Source: Paramarasmius palmivorus
Lineage: Eukaryota > Basidiomycota > Agaricomycetes > Agaricales > Marasmiaceae
Reading direction: 5' to 3'
Assembly (NCBI GenBank): GCA_037176845.1
Contig: JAYKXP010000044.1
Coordinates: 1-64,000, forward strand
DNA length: 64,000 nucleotides
This document shows, one piece after another, positions 1 through 10,936 of this stretch. The number at the start of each line of letters is the position of its first letter. Position 1 is the first letter of the stretch. The position numbers were made by a program, and so were the translations under genes. Below the pieces are notes generated by a model, which was given only the letters and a program-made list of their open reading frames with translations, was not told the origin of the DNA and did not search any database.

Positions 1-2505
1 TCACCGTCCGTCTTTCAACGCTTCATGAATGACATATTTCATGACATGGTTGATGTATGTGTGGTTGTTTATCTCGACGATATATTAATCTTCTCCGCCA
101 ATAGAGAAGAGCATGTCAAAAATGTAGCCGAAGTATTACGACGACTAGAACACAACAACTTACGCCTCAAACCCGAGAAATGCGAATTTCATACAAGCTC
201 GGTGGAATATCTAGGTGTGATCGTATCTTCTGAAGGTGTCAAAATGGATCTGCGCAAGGTGAATGTTATCCAACAATGGCCGGTGCCTACAAACATCAAG
301 GAATTGCAAGGTTTTCTTGGATTCGCCAACTTCTATCGACGCTTTATAGACAACTACTCAGGAATCGTCAAGCCCCTCACAGCATTAACCTCGAAGAAAC
401 GAACATGGAATTGGGGACCTGATTGCCAGTCAGTCTTTGAACTGCTCAAAGAAGCATTCACAAACGCACCAATTTTGAAACACTTCAATCCCGAGCAGCC
501 CATTGTCCTAGAATCAGATGCGTCGGACTATGCAATTGCCGCTATTATCTCCCAGCCCGATCCTGCTACTGGAATTCTTCATCCCGTCGCATTTTTCGCT
601 CGTAGTATGAATCCAGCCGAGCTCAATTACGATATCTACGATAAAGAGCTATTAGCCATTGTGGAATCATTCAAACAATGGCGTGCGTACCTTGAAGGTT
701 CCAAATATCCCATCCAAGTCTACTCAGATCACCACAACTTGCAATACTTTATGACGACTAAGAAACTCAGTCGTCGCCAAGCTCGATGGTCGGAGTTGTT
801 ATCCTCCTATGACTTCAATATAAATTATCATCCAGGACGTTTGGGAGAAAAACCGGACTCACTTACTCGTCGACCCGATGTCTATCCAAAGAAATCCGAT
901 CAGGCCTCCGTAAACCAGCATAATGAAAAGGTTTTGATTCGCCCAGAACAGCTCTTAGCAGCACTAGTCCTCAACGAAGATCTCGAGGTAAACCAAGTCA
1001 AGAAAGCCACCAAAGATGATTATTGGATGCATGCACAAGAGGAACTCACCAGAGACCCAGATGGTCCATTCCAAATTGAAAATGGATTACTTCTCCGAGA
1101 TGGATTGATCTACGTGCCAGATCACCAGGATCTGCGTCAACGCCTCATTCGAAGCCATCATGACCATAAGTTACGCGGCCACCCAGGAATAAGAAAAACA
1201 ACTCAACTATTGCACCGAATGTACTTCTGGCCTCGAATGAGACGAGATGTGACCAATTATGTGCGATCTTGCCATGGATGCGCTAGGGCTAAGTCCGCTA
1301 GACAGCGTAAGTTTGGTTTACTGAAACCATTACCCATCGGCGACAGACCTTGGAGTTCGTTATCTGTGGACCATATCATTGAACTCCCTGAGTCTAATGG
1401 TTGTGATGCGATTATGGTCGTAGTGTGTCGATTAACCAAGCAAGCCATCTTTGTTCCTTGCAAAACAACGGATTCAGCAGTGGAACTATCATGTCACTTC
1501 GTTACCCATGTCTTTGCTAAACACGGCTTACCTACGAACATCATTTCCGACCGTGGCACTACATTCGTTTCCAGTTTCTGGTGGAATTTGTGTCAAGCCC
1601 TGGATATCAAAACCAATTTCTCAACGGCTTATCATCCTGAATCAGACGGTCAGACGGAAAGAACAAACCAAACGTTAGAACAGTACCTTTGAATGTTCAT
1701 CAATTACGACCAAGATGATTGGTATCATTTACTACCCCTCGCTGAATTCACTTACAACAATAGCACCCACAATGCCACCCATGTATCCCCTTTCTTCGCC
1801 AATAAAGGATACCACCCCCGCCTAACCATCTCTCTCAAAGGAGTCACGAATCATGCCGCTCATCTGGTCGCCGCTGACCTTCAATCCCTGCATGAACATT
1901 TGAAAGAACAAATAGATCTGGCCAACCAAACATCAGAATTGTATGCGAACCAAACGCGGAAAGACTCACCAGATATGTGGGTCAAGGGAACGAAAGTCTG
2001 GCTGAATACGAAGAACATCAAAACACGCCGAACTAGCAAGAAGTTAGACTACAAATGAATAGGTCCCTTTGAAATCGACTCCCGCGTATCAACCCATGTG
2101 TTTCGCCTTAAGCTGCCAGCATCCATGAAGGCACTCCATAACGTGTTTCATGTGAACCTCTTGTCCAAATATTATCCTCCTGATCATCATCAACCGCCCC
2201 CGCCTCCCATCGAAATTGAAGGTGAAGATGAATACGTAGTCGAAAAGATCCTAGACTCAAGAAAGATAAGAGGACAACTCAAATATCTTGTATGATGGGA
2301 AGGGTACGAACCACATGAAGACACCTGGGTACCACTATGCAACGTTGCTGGGGCCCTGGACGCAGTAAGAGAATATCAAAAGTTGCATCCTAGTAAACCA
2401 GGAGCAACTGACGATGAACTCGCTGCATTGCAGCGTACTAACACTCCTAGGACAAGGGGCAAATCCCAGCCTAAGTCACTCCCTTCTTTCCCCAATGTTC
2501 GGTGA
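1..2505 (+). pseudogene. pol: Ty3/gypsy pol, partial, three nonsense codons
   Basis: The open frame continues from before base 1 (SPSVFQRFMND). The RT catalytic YLDD box is near 67-81, followed by the connection region and RNase H (acidic residues in ESDASD, DKELLA, YSDHHN). Integrase follows, with an HHCC zinc finger near 1156-1280 (C-x2-C in CHGCA), and a DDE core (VDHI, SDRGTTF, ESDGQTER). A chromodomain closes the protein near 2227-2360 (VVEKILDSR, then WEGYEPHEDTWVP). The same frame is interrupted by TGA at 1690, 2056 and 2293. The sequence around each stop aligns smoothly with the family, so these are point changes rather than indels. TGA at 1690 and 2293 fit CGA to TGA; the one at 2056 fits TGG to TGA. 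The true end is the TGA at 2503. Confidence 0.93.
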
Positions 2506-2635
2506 TCGCAACGATTGCAAAATGCATAGGACAACATATATTCATATTGAGCATAGAACATAATACACATTCTCTACTCCACAGTCTTTTAGTCAGCTTT
2601 CCTTCAATAACAATTCAACACTCACCATACGACCC

Positions 2636-3929
2636 TTAATCCCTTTCGTTCATATCCCCTTCCATTTCAATTCGAGGACGTTTCGACCCACGAGGAATGT
2701 TAGCGTCAACACGAGGAGCGGTAGGCGGAAGCGTTGCTCCAGGAGGATAGGTGAATTGTCTAGAAATCGTCGGGTCAAGCCAAAGAACCAAAACAGAAGA
2801 ATATACTGAACTTACCCAGTAGGACCGAGGTGCATCTCTACTCGAGGAATGTCCAATCGAGAAGAGCCCAGTGTGGCCACCAAATCCCCCTCGTCGAAAT
2901 CACCGGTTATCATCCGACTTATCATGTTCGCCCGGATGATGAAGAAAAACAGTTGTTCGACCTGTTGGAGTCCTTCTCCTAAGGCGCGAATCAGAAGGTC
3001 TTGACTGGGCATGAAGGGAGAAGTCGTGGGTTTCCATAAAGTCTTCATCAATAGGGAAAGAGCTTTGAACAAGGCTGGAGAAATGCGAGCCATGTTCCCA
3101 CGACGAGCCATAAGAAGGTTTTCCGAGAGATCCTTCTTGCTAGCCTGGATAGTGCAGACTTTATCCTCGAGTGTGCAAATATACGAGTCGGCACGATGAA
3201 ATTGTGCCTCCAATTTGGTCAAATTCTCCCGGAGACGTGCATTTTCCGACTCTTGAAAAGAAATTCGATGTTCAGCCTCCTTGCAAGACAGTTCCCATTC
3301 GTCCTTGGCTTCAAGTGCCTTTTCAATGTTGCGATCCAAGGAGATAATCACCCTGCAACTTGGAATCAGTATCACCTAGAAGCTCACGAAATGTGACACA
3401 CACCTGTTCTGGAATTCAAATTTCCTTTCCCATTCCTCCTTGGCCATTACCTTTTCATGTTCAAGTGCTAATAGTCGGGCTTGAAGCTGGTCAATGACGC
3501 TGACAACAGAAGGGAAGACATATTATGTCAGCACACGCATCCTGTATCTCACCGTCATCGTCACCCACTGATTTTTCTCTTTCAATTCTTCATCCCGACT
3601 AATAATCGCTGCCTCCTGGACTTGGACCCGCCGAAGAGTATCGTGGAAGACCGAGGACACTAAAGGACCATTGAGCAAGACGCTGTGATAGGATTAGGTA
3701 TATCAGTTATGCCCTTCGACCAACTCCAAAATACTCACCCCTCATCAGAAACGCTCACAAGAGGAGCGAGTACCATGGCTGAAGAATGGTTTCCATCAAG
3801 GTTGTCGAGTAATGATTCCTCGGAGTCCGATATCTCGATCACGGCAACGTTGTCTTTGTCCCCGGCTGGATCGTACAAGCTGGACTCAAAGGACGAAGCA
3901 CGAGTGTAGTCGATAGCAAAAGAGGCCAT
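2636..3929 (-). CDS. spliced antisense coiled-coil gene inside the gypsy element
   Basis: Five exons on the strand opposite to pol: 3929-3739, 3682-3553, 3486-3404, 3352-2816 and 2759-2636. All four introns (51-66 bp) are GT-AG and phases agree, giving 1065 nt and 354 residues with no stop. The N-terminus is acidic and carries VAVIEISDSEE (about residues 28-38), which matches a SUMO-interaction motif: hydrophobic V-I-x-I followed by acidic residues and serines. Roughly residues 85-200 are rich in heptad-like charged and leucine positions (EEWERKFEFQNR, LRENLTKLEAQF), which suggests a long coiled coil. The C-terminus has a basic patch (RGSKRPR) that could be a nuclear signal. The gene sits entirely between the pol stop and the 3' LTR, so it is probably part of the element. 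I do not recognise the family. The splice pattern is strong evidence for a real gene; the function is unknown. Confidence 0.75.
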
Positions 3930-4199
3930 GGCTGTTACGGTATGTCTGTACTCTTCGATATCAGTCTATTTAAACCGTCGACATCCTACGCCGTCTTCCC
4001 AATGTCACTCCTCACCAATCCCTTGCCCAGACTTCATAATCCTCCACCCTGAAGCACGTTCTGATCTCTCCGGATTATCCACATGAATATTTCAATACGA
4101 ACTCGACAACCAACTTACTTATTCATCCTCATGTCGCTGGTCCCACATTTCTCCTACTCCTATCGCACTCAAATGACCCTTGCAGACTCGGGTCTGAAC

Positions 4200-4209
4200 G
4201 GGGGGGTAC
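4200..4209 (+). other. candidate polypurine tract before the 3' LTR
   Basis: A run of seven G (4200-4206) followed by TAC lies directly against the LTR start. Ty3/gypsy elements prime plus-strand DNA from a purine tract here. The tract is short, so the call rests mainly on position. Confidence 0.55.
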
Positions 4210-4768
4210 TGTTAGGAATCGTACAATCTTTCGCCCCCTTCATTTCATCCCCACTCGGCCCTTTGTCGGACATTACTGTACACTCATAGGATTGACGTCG
4301 GCTCATCAAACTAACAGCCTCATGTGCGACCTCATTGTTCTTGCATCAATCATACCTATATTTACTGACAGTCCCCATCAACACGCGTATATCACGATGC
4401 ATATCATATGATCGTTTCCGGACTATACTGACAACTCTTCATCTACTCATAGTCATTTTTACTCATACCTAGTCATTTGCATTCACCTTTGTGCGCTTCT
4501 TTTACGCTACCGAAGATCCTAGACGGTATATAAAGCTTTCGTCTCATATCTACCTGCTCATAGCAGGTTTTGTGTATCTTTTACATCGAAATCTATCTAT
4601 CTTTCAGCTTCGCCGCTTCTCCCGCGTGAACAGCTCGAACACTAACTGCTTCTCTACAACCTTTCTTAACATTTACTAATCCATTAACTCGCCATTTAGC
4701 TCGTCGCTTGGCAAGCCCTTTGACTCCAACTTTGACATAGTAATCGCTCGCGTGAACGATTCCTAACA
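4210..4768 (+). repeat. 3' long terminal repeat
   Basis: This 559-bp block begins TGTTAGGAATCGT and ends ACGATTCCTAACA, a perfect 13-bp terminal inverted repeat with the usual TG...CA ends. It follows the G-run and pol of the same element. A TATATAAAG stretch near 4529-4537 could be the LTR core promoter. The partner 5' LTR is outside the window. Confidence 0.9.
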
Positions 4769-5914
4769 ATATATAGGCTTGCAGTTTGTAGGTAGAAGGG
4801 CAGAGAAGACAAAGAGAGAGTGTACTGTTAGCCCATATCATTAGGTTGTATGTGGCTGTCGCTCGAATAGACCTCTTTGATCTGATAGTTGATCTGGTGG
4901 CACATGTGCATTTCGATTGGACCTCTTATATAAGTTTGATCAGTGTTGTGTTTTCATGCTTGTTACGAGTCACCTCTGATCAGAGACCTGGTTGATCTAT
5001 TGACGACCTTTGCATTCAGTGACTTCACACTTCCTCAGGACAGGACCATAGATTGAAAGTCTAGTTTGATACCCTTACTGTATACAAGAGCTTGAGTTGT
5101 ATTGGCAGAGAGATCAAGTATTTGGCTTGTGATCTGTAGCTCTAAGCATTGGTTGCATTGCGTTTCTGTGTAGAGATTAGACCCTCGGACTAGCTTTTAT
5201 AAGCTTCAGTGACATAGAGAGGCCAGATTGACATTTGGAGAGTCAGTTGTTTTGATTCCTGCTTACGCACAGTTCGTTGATTTGATTCTTATCAATCAGT
5301 CCACACTTGAGGCAGTTATTGGTTGAACTCGAGATTGCTACCTTTAAGCACTTGGGACTGTTCTACCCTATTATAAGCATTCGTAACCTTTAGGGCCCAC
5401 TAATATAAGGTGTATCTCGATTGTTTTGAAGTAACGAAGAGCGTATCATCACTCTCAGATCTAATTTTGTGTACTATTCTAAGTACGGGCAACTCTGATC
5501 ACGTCAAACCACTTCACACTACTAGTTCACCACTAGTGTGCTGCTGTTCATAACCTGCATCTACTGAATCTTTGTATTTGTGGTCTTTTACTGGGCTTCT
5601 GCTGTGTCCTATAGTTCTATTAGTGACCCAAATTCGCAGAGCCCACCACTTATACTTAGGTTGTTTGTGACGCATTACCGAGTCTCCCGAGTCACCTACT
5701 CTGTCTTGTCGATGTTCACTCTCTCCGATATTCCCTCACCGATTTCCATCCGAAAGCAGCACGTTGTTGGATTTCTGGTCGATACTCGCTAGAATTGATG
5801 CTCAGGTGTGTTCGCAGCCCTTTATCTGGAAAGTTGGGGCTGATTTTTGGTCTAGACATAGAGCAGGTGTTCTGCTTTTAAAGAAAAGCATGCAGCAGCT
5901 CCAGCTCTTGAACC
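4769..5914. other. non-coding stretch between gypsy LTR and KDZ gene
   Basis: About 1.1 kb with no reading frame that I can support on either strand. It may be the 5' flank or promoter of the KDZ element. I looked for terminal inverted repeats matching the downstream flank and did not see a convincing pair. Confidence 0.5.
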
Positions 5915-8900
5915 ATGGGCGGTCGTAAACGCAGCCAATGATCGTCTCCTATACGCACATTTACCCCACAAGACTTCGACAACTCTGATGACTCCGACCA
6001 TGACACCAAACATTCAAAACCTACGGCATTCATTTCTAGTTTTTCAAATGATCGTCGTCGAGTTGTTGTCGAGCCTGTCAGCTTGCCTATTGATTCTCCG
6101 GTCAAGAAGACTAATACTCCTGTCGTGTCGTCGTCGTCTAAACCTATCTCCTCAGACGGCTTTGATGCCTTTGCCTCTTTCTCGGCAGATCTATTAGCGG
6201 AGCAACCGCAGGGTGTAAGCACGACAAAGGGCAAAGAGAAAGAAAAACAAAAAGTGAAAAAGGTGATTCACCATTCTATATGTAATGACCCATGCTTACT
6301 TGAATTCTAGGATACTGTGATGAAAGAATGGATGCCTTATCGAAATGAGTACTTGGAGGTGTTCATGTCAAGAGAGGGTCGCGGCGACAACTCCCGAGAG
6401 CTCTGTCTTTCATGCAACCAAGCTGGTCGTGCTCCGCTATACCGATGTCGGGATTGTTGCTCAATGCAGCTGGTTTGCCGGCAGTGTATCGTCGAGCAAC
6501 ACAGGAGAAAGCCCCTGGACGTTATTGAGGTACATTTTTCTCTTTGCTACTCGTTTCCTTTGCAATGGCTAATCTTGGTTGTCTAGATGTGGAATGGCAA
6601 GTTCTTTAGACGAGCTTCTTTGCACACCCTTGGGCTTAGCATCCAGCTTGGCCATATCGATGGTTCACAGTGCCAAGGTCCGCGGCCTGCGCCGGCCAAT
6701 TTCACTGTTATTCATACGAATGGGTTTCACCGTGTTGCTGTCAACTACTGCAGCTGTTACAGATCCCTAGATCAATCTCACCCACGCCAGCAGTTACTCA
6801 GATATGAGTGGTATCCAGCGACACATTCTGCACCACAAACCTGCTTCACCTTCAGACTTCTGGAGAACTTCCACGCTATGACACTTCTCGGGAAGATATC
6901 CGCGTATGACTATTATCGAGCGCTGGAAAAACTTACAGACGATTGCGGGAGGTTTCAGTTCAAGGTATGTGATTCTGTTAATCGTTCTTTTGCAATGTGT
7001 AATGTCAATACCATAGAATCGTTACCGTTCTTTCCGAAGGGCAGCAAGGCAGTACCGCCACCTCAAGATGCTGAAGCGAGGAGGAAAGGGTAATAATAAA
7101 AAAATTGATGTGTCCAAGACACAAGCTGGAGAGTTAGCTCTCTTATGTCCAGCATGTCCCCAAGTTGGTGTCAATTTGCCGGTGACCTGGGAAGACGTTA
7201 GCGAGGACAAGAAGTAAGTAACACAACTTTCCCAAGTGTCTTTCATTTATTTCAGGATAGGTTTCTTTATACGATGTTCCTGGCTGTTGACGCCTGCTTT
7301 TGTCTGAAATGAAAGCTTGTGTCAAGCGAAGACGATGATCCAGGTTTGGGGACAGGATGGGCATACATGGTCGAGGACGAACCGTATTGTTCGTATCTCA
7401 AGGACAGAACTAGCGAGGCTGAGGTGAGGTTTGTAAACTTCTGACCAAAGACATGCATACTCACAGGCTCTGCAATAGATGTCTAGCTGCTCAGGGCTGG
7501 CCGCTCTGGATCACGCAAATTCAAGAAATGCAAGGGGCAATTATGCTTCGTCTGGCGTTGCGCTTGGCTGCTGTGCTCGGCATAAAATGATACAGCCAAA
7601 CGGCGTCGGAGACTTACAAAAAGGCGAAAGGTACATAGTTATCTTTCACTGTATTTCATTCTAATGAATTTACAGGTACTGCAACGTCGACTGGGTTGTA
7701 GCCTCGCTCCTCCGATATCATAGTCACAAGCTCAAGATCTGCTTGTCTTACGATATCTGTTGTCAGTACTGCCGCAAGTTCATCGACCGTATTGGTGCCT
7801 TACCGCTTCATGTCCGGCCTGCAGCAATCCATTGCTTCCTCTTTGTGATACCCAAACTCCACATTTACGGACACAAGCTATCCTGCCAGCTTGCATACTC
7901 CCTAAATTTGACACCAGGAGTTGGTAGGACCGACGGAGAGGGCATCGAGAGAAACTGGGCAGGACAAGGTCCGATAGCTACAAGTACGACAGAAATGGGA
8001 CCGGGCTCCAGGCATGACACCTTAGACGATCATTGGGCAAATTGGAATTGGAGGAAGATTCTAGGCCTTGGTTTGTGTTCTGCCTTTTCGTTTTATGCTC
8101 ACACTAAACTCATACTAGGTTCACTGTTAACGAGGAGATGGAAACTCACCAAAACCTGGCTGGCTAAGCAACAGCATGCTTTCGACATCCTTAACCGAAA
8201 CCAGGCTTCACAAGTGCCTGTCTGGAAAAAGATGGTCGAGGATTTTGAAGCAGACAGTTCCAAACCGAATCCGTATGCACCACCCACATCCACTATCACC
8301 ATACAGACGGTACGGGAGGAGCTCGCAAGAGAGTATGAAAGCAGACTCAAGACGTCTGGAAGTCCCGATCAAGACCTGGCTCCAAGCGGACCTGGGGAAT
8401 TCATTCTTCTAGCTCTTGAGATGGAGGAACGGCAGTATGTGGTTAGCTCAAGTATTTGCTTGTGTTCTCACCACTTCAATAGACGGCAACTCCGAGAAGA
8501 CGCACGAGTGAAGCTTTCGCGTCCAACATCAAGGCAAGCGGCTAACCTTCTCGATAAACGGGTCAAGCTCCGACGGCTTCTTGGTGCCTTCGAGAGGAAG
8601 CAGAACTGATTCATGCCCATCGTCTCCTCACTCCGAGTCTCTGCCACCGAAAATCCTGTCCAGCCCGAAAACGTACCGCTCTATCTCCCCTCTCAGCTCT
8701 CCGAAGCCCAAGTGAAGTCATGTCCAGGCCCAGATCTATCAGTCATAGAAGCCTGGCTCCGAAATGCACAGTGTTCCGAAAGCCTCGACAAAATGAGAAA
8801 CCAGCTTCTCATCAAATGGCGCTTACGGACATACAAAGGTCTACATGCTCGACACCAGGAAAAGCTACGACGCTCCAATACGCTTCTCAATCTCAACGAG

Positions 8901-9785
8901 TCAAAGATCCGGCTTCACTCTCAGAGGTACCTGGATGCATGGTCTGCGCTTCGTGTATTGTCTTCGCGGACAGGCACGACTTTGAGCTGGAGAGAGCTCA
9001 AACGATCAGATATACGGTGCATGGAGGATCCTGAGGATGGGGCAGTAGGTAATCCAAGGAAGACGCGAACCATGCAGACAACAGCAGAACGAGCTGAGGT
9101 GGTTACGGGGTCTGGGGATCAGCTTGGGGATCGTGATCTCAGTATCGACGATGACTTTGAGCAAGGGACAGATGAAGACGAGACACCTGCTGAAGCCTTG
9201 AAGCGATGGCAGCAGAGGCGTGACAAGATCGTCAAGCAAACAGGTGAAGGCAAGCGGGTAGTATCATGGATATGGGTAGCAGGAGATGGGGGCGGGTATG
9301 CCTCTGATGATGTCTTGCACAACAGTACGTTCCCACTTGTCTCTGGTGTCCTGCCTCTCTCACATATTTGACCAGGCCTTCGCATTGAATGGGCCAAGAC
9401 ATATGCTCGACTTAACCGATGGAAAGAGGAATCGTTTCTTCTTATCGAAGAGATGCGTCGAGTCCTCGAAGCATTCAATTGGACGGCATCTGTCTGGCAA
9501 GGGCGTGCAGTCACCGGCAATGAGGCCAAAGATGCATACGCTCTTCGTCAAGCCGATGTTTATACCTCTCTGGGACAGAAATTCTCCAGCATGTGGCAGA
9601 AAGTAGTTCAAGGAGGCGAGGTAGAAGACGAAGAAGACGACGACTACGAAGAAGAGCCACCAGTTCCCAGCATGTATCAGGATGAGGATGAGGTGAACGA
9701 AGATGAAGGGGGTGATCCTGAGGAGGCACCTCATACTGAGGATGAGATGTTGGACGTTGATGATGGCGATTTCGATGAAGAGTAA
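5915..9785 (+). pseudogene. KDZ-family transposase gene with three nonsense codons
   Basis: Spliced exons give a near full-length CxC2-type KDZ (Kyakuja-Dileera-Zisupton) transposase. After a basic start (MGGRKRSQ) comes a cysteine-rich cluster near 6400-6500 (C-x2-C pairs in LSCNQ and YRCRDCC). The RNase H-like core follows, with candidate catalytic residues D at 7289 (LAVDACF), D at 7752 (SYDICCQ) and E at 7938 (TDGEGIERNWA), then a coiled region and an acidic tail ending in FDEE. Introns of about 48-60 bp fall at 6263-6310, 8071-8118, 8435-8482 and elsewhere. In-frame TGA codons occur at 5939 (codon 9), 7310 and 8607. All three fit CGA to TGA where relatives tend to carry arginine, and coding resumes in the same frame after each. 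In the family KDZ proteins move DNA transposons by cut and paste; this copy should be inactive. Confidence 0.88.
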
Positions 9786-10145
9786 TTGACTGACAGTTAT
9801 GCGTTTTTAGAATAAACTTTGGTTTTTGAATAGACAGTGTGTTTTTGTATAGACGGAGTGTTCTTTTACATTACTCATAGTATCAGTCTTGTACAATAGT
9901 CTTGAACGATTATAAATGAACATTGTTGCAGCTTTTCTATTAAGCAATTTGTTTTATATTAACGATGTTTGTTTTTAAAAACACTTTGTTGACAACGGAG
10001 AGGTCCAGTATAGCTTTTTGAATTAGAGTTTACACATGAAGATTATCGGCCATTAATGTAAAAGGGGGGGTGACAATCTTCGGACTTTAATAGATTAATC
10101 TAGCGCTCACAGGTGCTGTCCGTTCTTGTATGCCTAGATCAGCGG
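9786..10145. other. AT-rich spacer after the KDZ gene
   Basis: AT-rich DNA with several short T runs, probably the 3' untranslated region and flank of the KDZ element. A run of eight G at about 10063-10070 followed by TGAC is the only marked feature. No coding sequence seen. Confidence 0.45.
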
Positions 10146-10831
10146 TTACCAATGGGCGTCTGACATGCTTTTTGTACTTGCCACGGTCAGTTGAGTGATA
10201 GATACTAGAAAGCATTCATCGCAGACTGTGGAGAGAATAGACCTTTCGGCTTCCTGTTCCTACGATTAGAAGGTGTCGTAAAGCTGCAATAGATGTACCT
10301 TGTTGTTGATTCTCGTCTTCTCTTCGATTGTCTTCGCTGCGAGACGTTGTTTTTCGCAAGCGGCAAGGTATCTCTTGTAAATATCTTCGCCCAACGCTTC
10401 CCGGGTTCTTGGGCCCGGACGCCATACGGCCAGTACTCTCTCGATATCGACGCCAGGTACCTGCAGTGGATCAGGATAAGCTTCGGAATGTATAATACTG
10501 GTCGTACCTCACATTCCCCAGGGGGGACGTTCCCTACATGACACACTTCTCCTACAAAGAGCGGTTGGACACGGGGATTTTGGGAATCAAACAGCACTTC
10601 TTCGTAGCCAGCACATCCGGAAATGGTGCGGAACCAAAGCTGGTCGTATAGAGTCAATTCCTCAGTATGGATGAGGCTTTTGACGAGCTGTGTTGGGATC
10701 GTCGTTCGCGTCGGTTCGGGGGTAACATCAGTGATGTCATAGACCGGCGTCTGTTGGGAAGTGGGGGCGATGAAGTCGCCGTTGGCGGCTGGTTCTTGAT
10801 GTTCATCAGATTCCATAAGCAAGCTTTGCAT
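10146..10831 (-). CDS. unrecognised protein, three exons
   Basis: Starts at ATG 10831 (MQSLLMESDEHQ). Exon 1 runs to ...PPGECE, followed by a short GT-AG intron ending CACTGCAG. Exon 2 continues in phase (VPGVDIERVLAVWRPG) through a charged helical stretch (LAACEKQRLAAKTIEEK), then a second intron ending ATCGTAG. Exon 3 ends at TAA 10146-10148. The unspliced frame also reads through, but the spliced version makes the better charged helix. No domain recognised. It lies between the KDZ element and the RNR gene, on the same strand as the latter. Confidence 0.5.
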
Positions 10832-10936
10832 GGGCGAACTGTTGAAGAGATGGTATTCGATGAGACAAGTAGAGTACAGGGTTAGGTTCTGGTGAATATA
10901 GCGCTGACTACCACGTGTTTTCTTCCGCCCGCTGAA

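Larger units (their letters stand above)
1..4768 (+). mobile_element. Ty3/gypsy LTR retrotransposon, 3' part
   Basis: The window opens inside the reverse transcriptase of a chromodomain-type Ty3/gypsy element. The order is RT (C-terminal half), RNase H, integrase, chromodomain, a 1.7 kb region carrying an antisense gene, a G-run that may be the polypurine tract, and the 3' LTR. The gag, protease and 5' LTR lie upstream of base 1, so element age and target-site duplication cannot be read here. The bases after the LTR are ATATA, which could be one copy of a 5-bp duplication. The pol frame is broken by stops, so this copy looks non-autonomous, although its LTR ends are still perfect. Confidence 0.93.

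Noticed and set aside
4769..4773. ATATA as gypsy target-site duplication
   Set aside because: Only one side is in the window, so it cannot be verified.
7476..7478. Apparent in-frame TAG in the KDZ gene
   Set aside because: It is the AG end of an intron (CAATAG); the next exon starts ATGTCTAGC in phase, matching the family, so it is not a nonsense codon.
10063..10075. G-run followed by TGAC as a possible KDZ terminus
   Set aside because: No matching inverted copy was found upstream of the KDZ gene and no 8-bp duplication could be paired.
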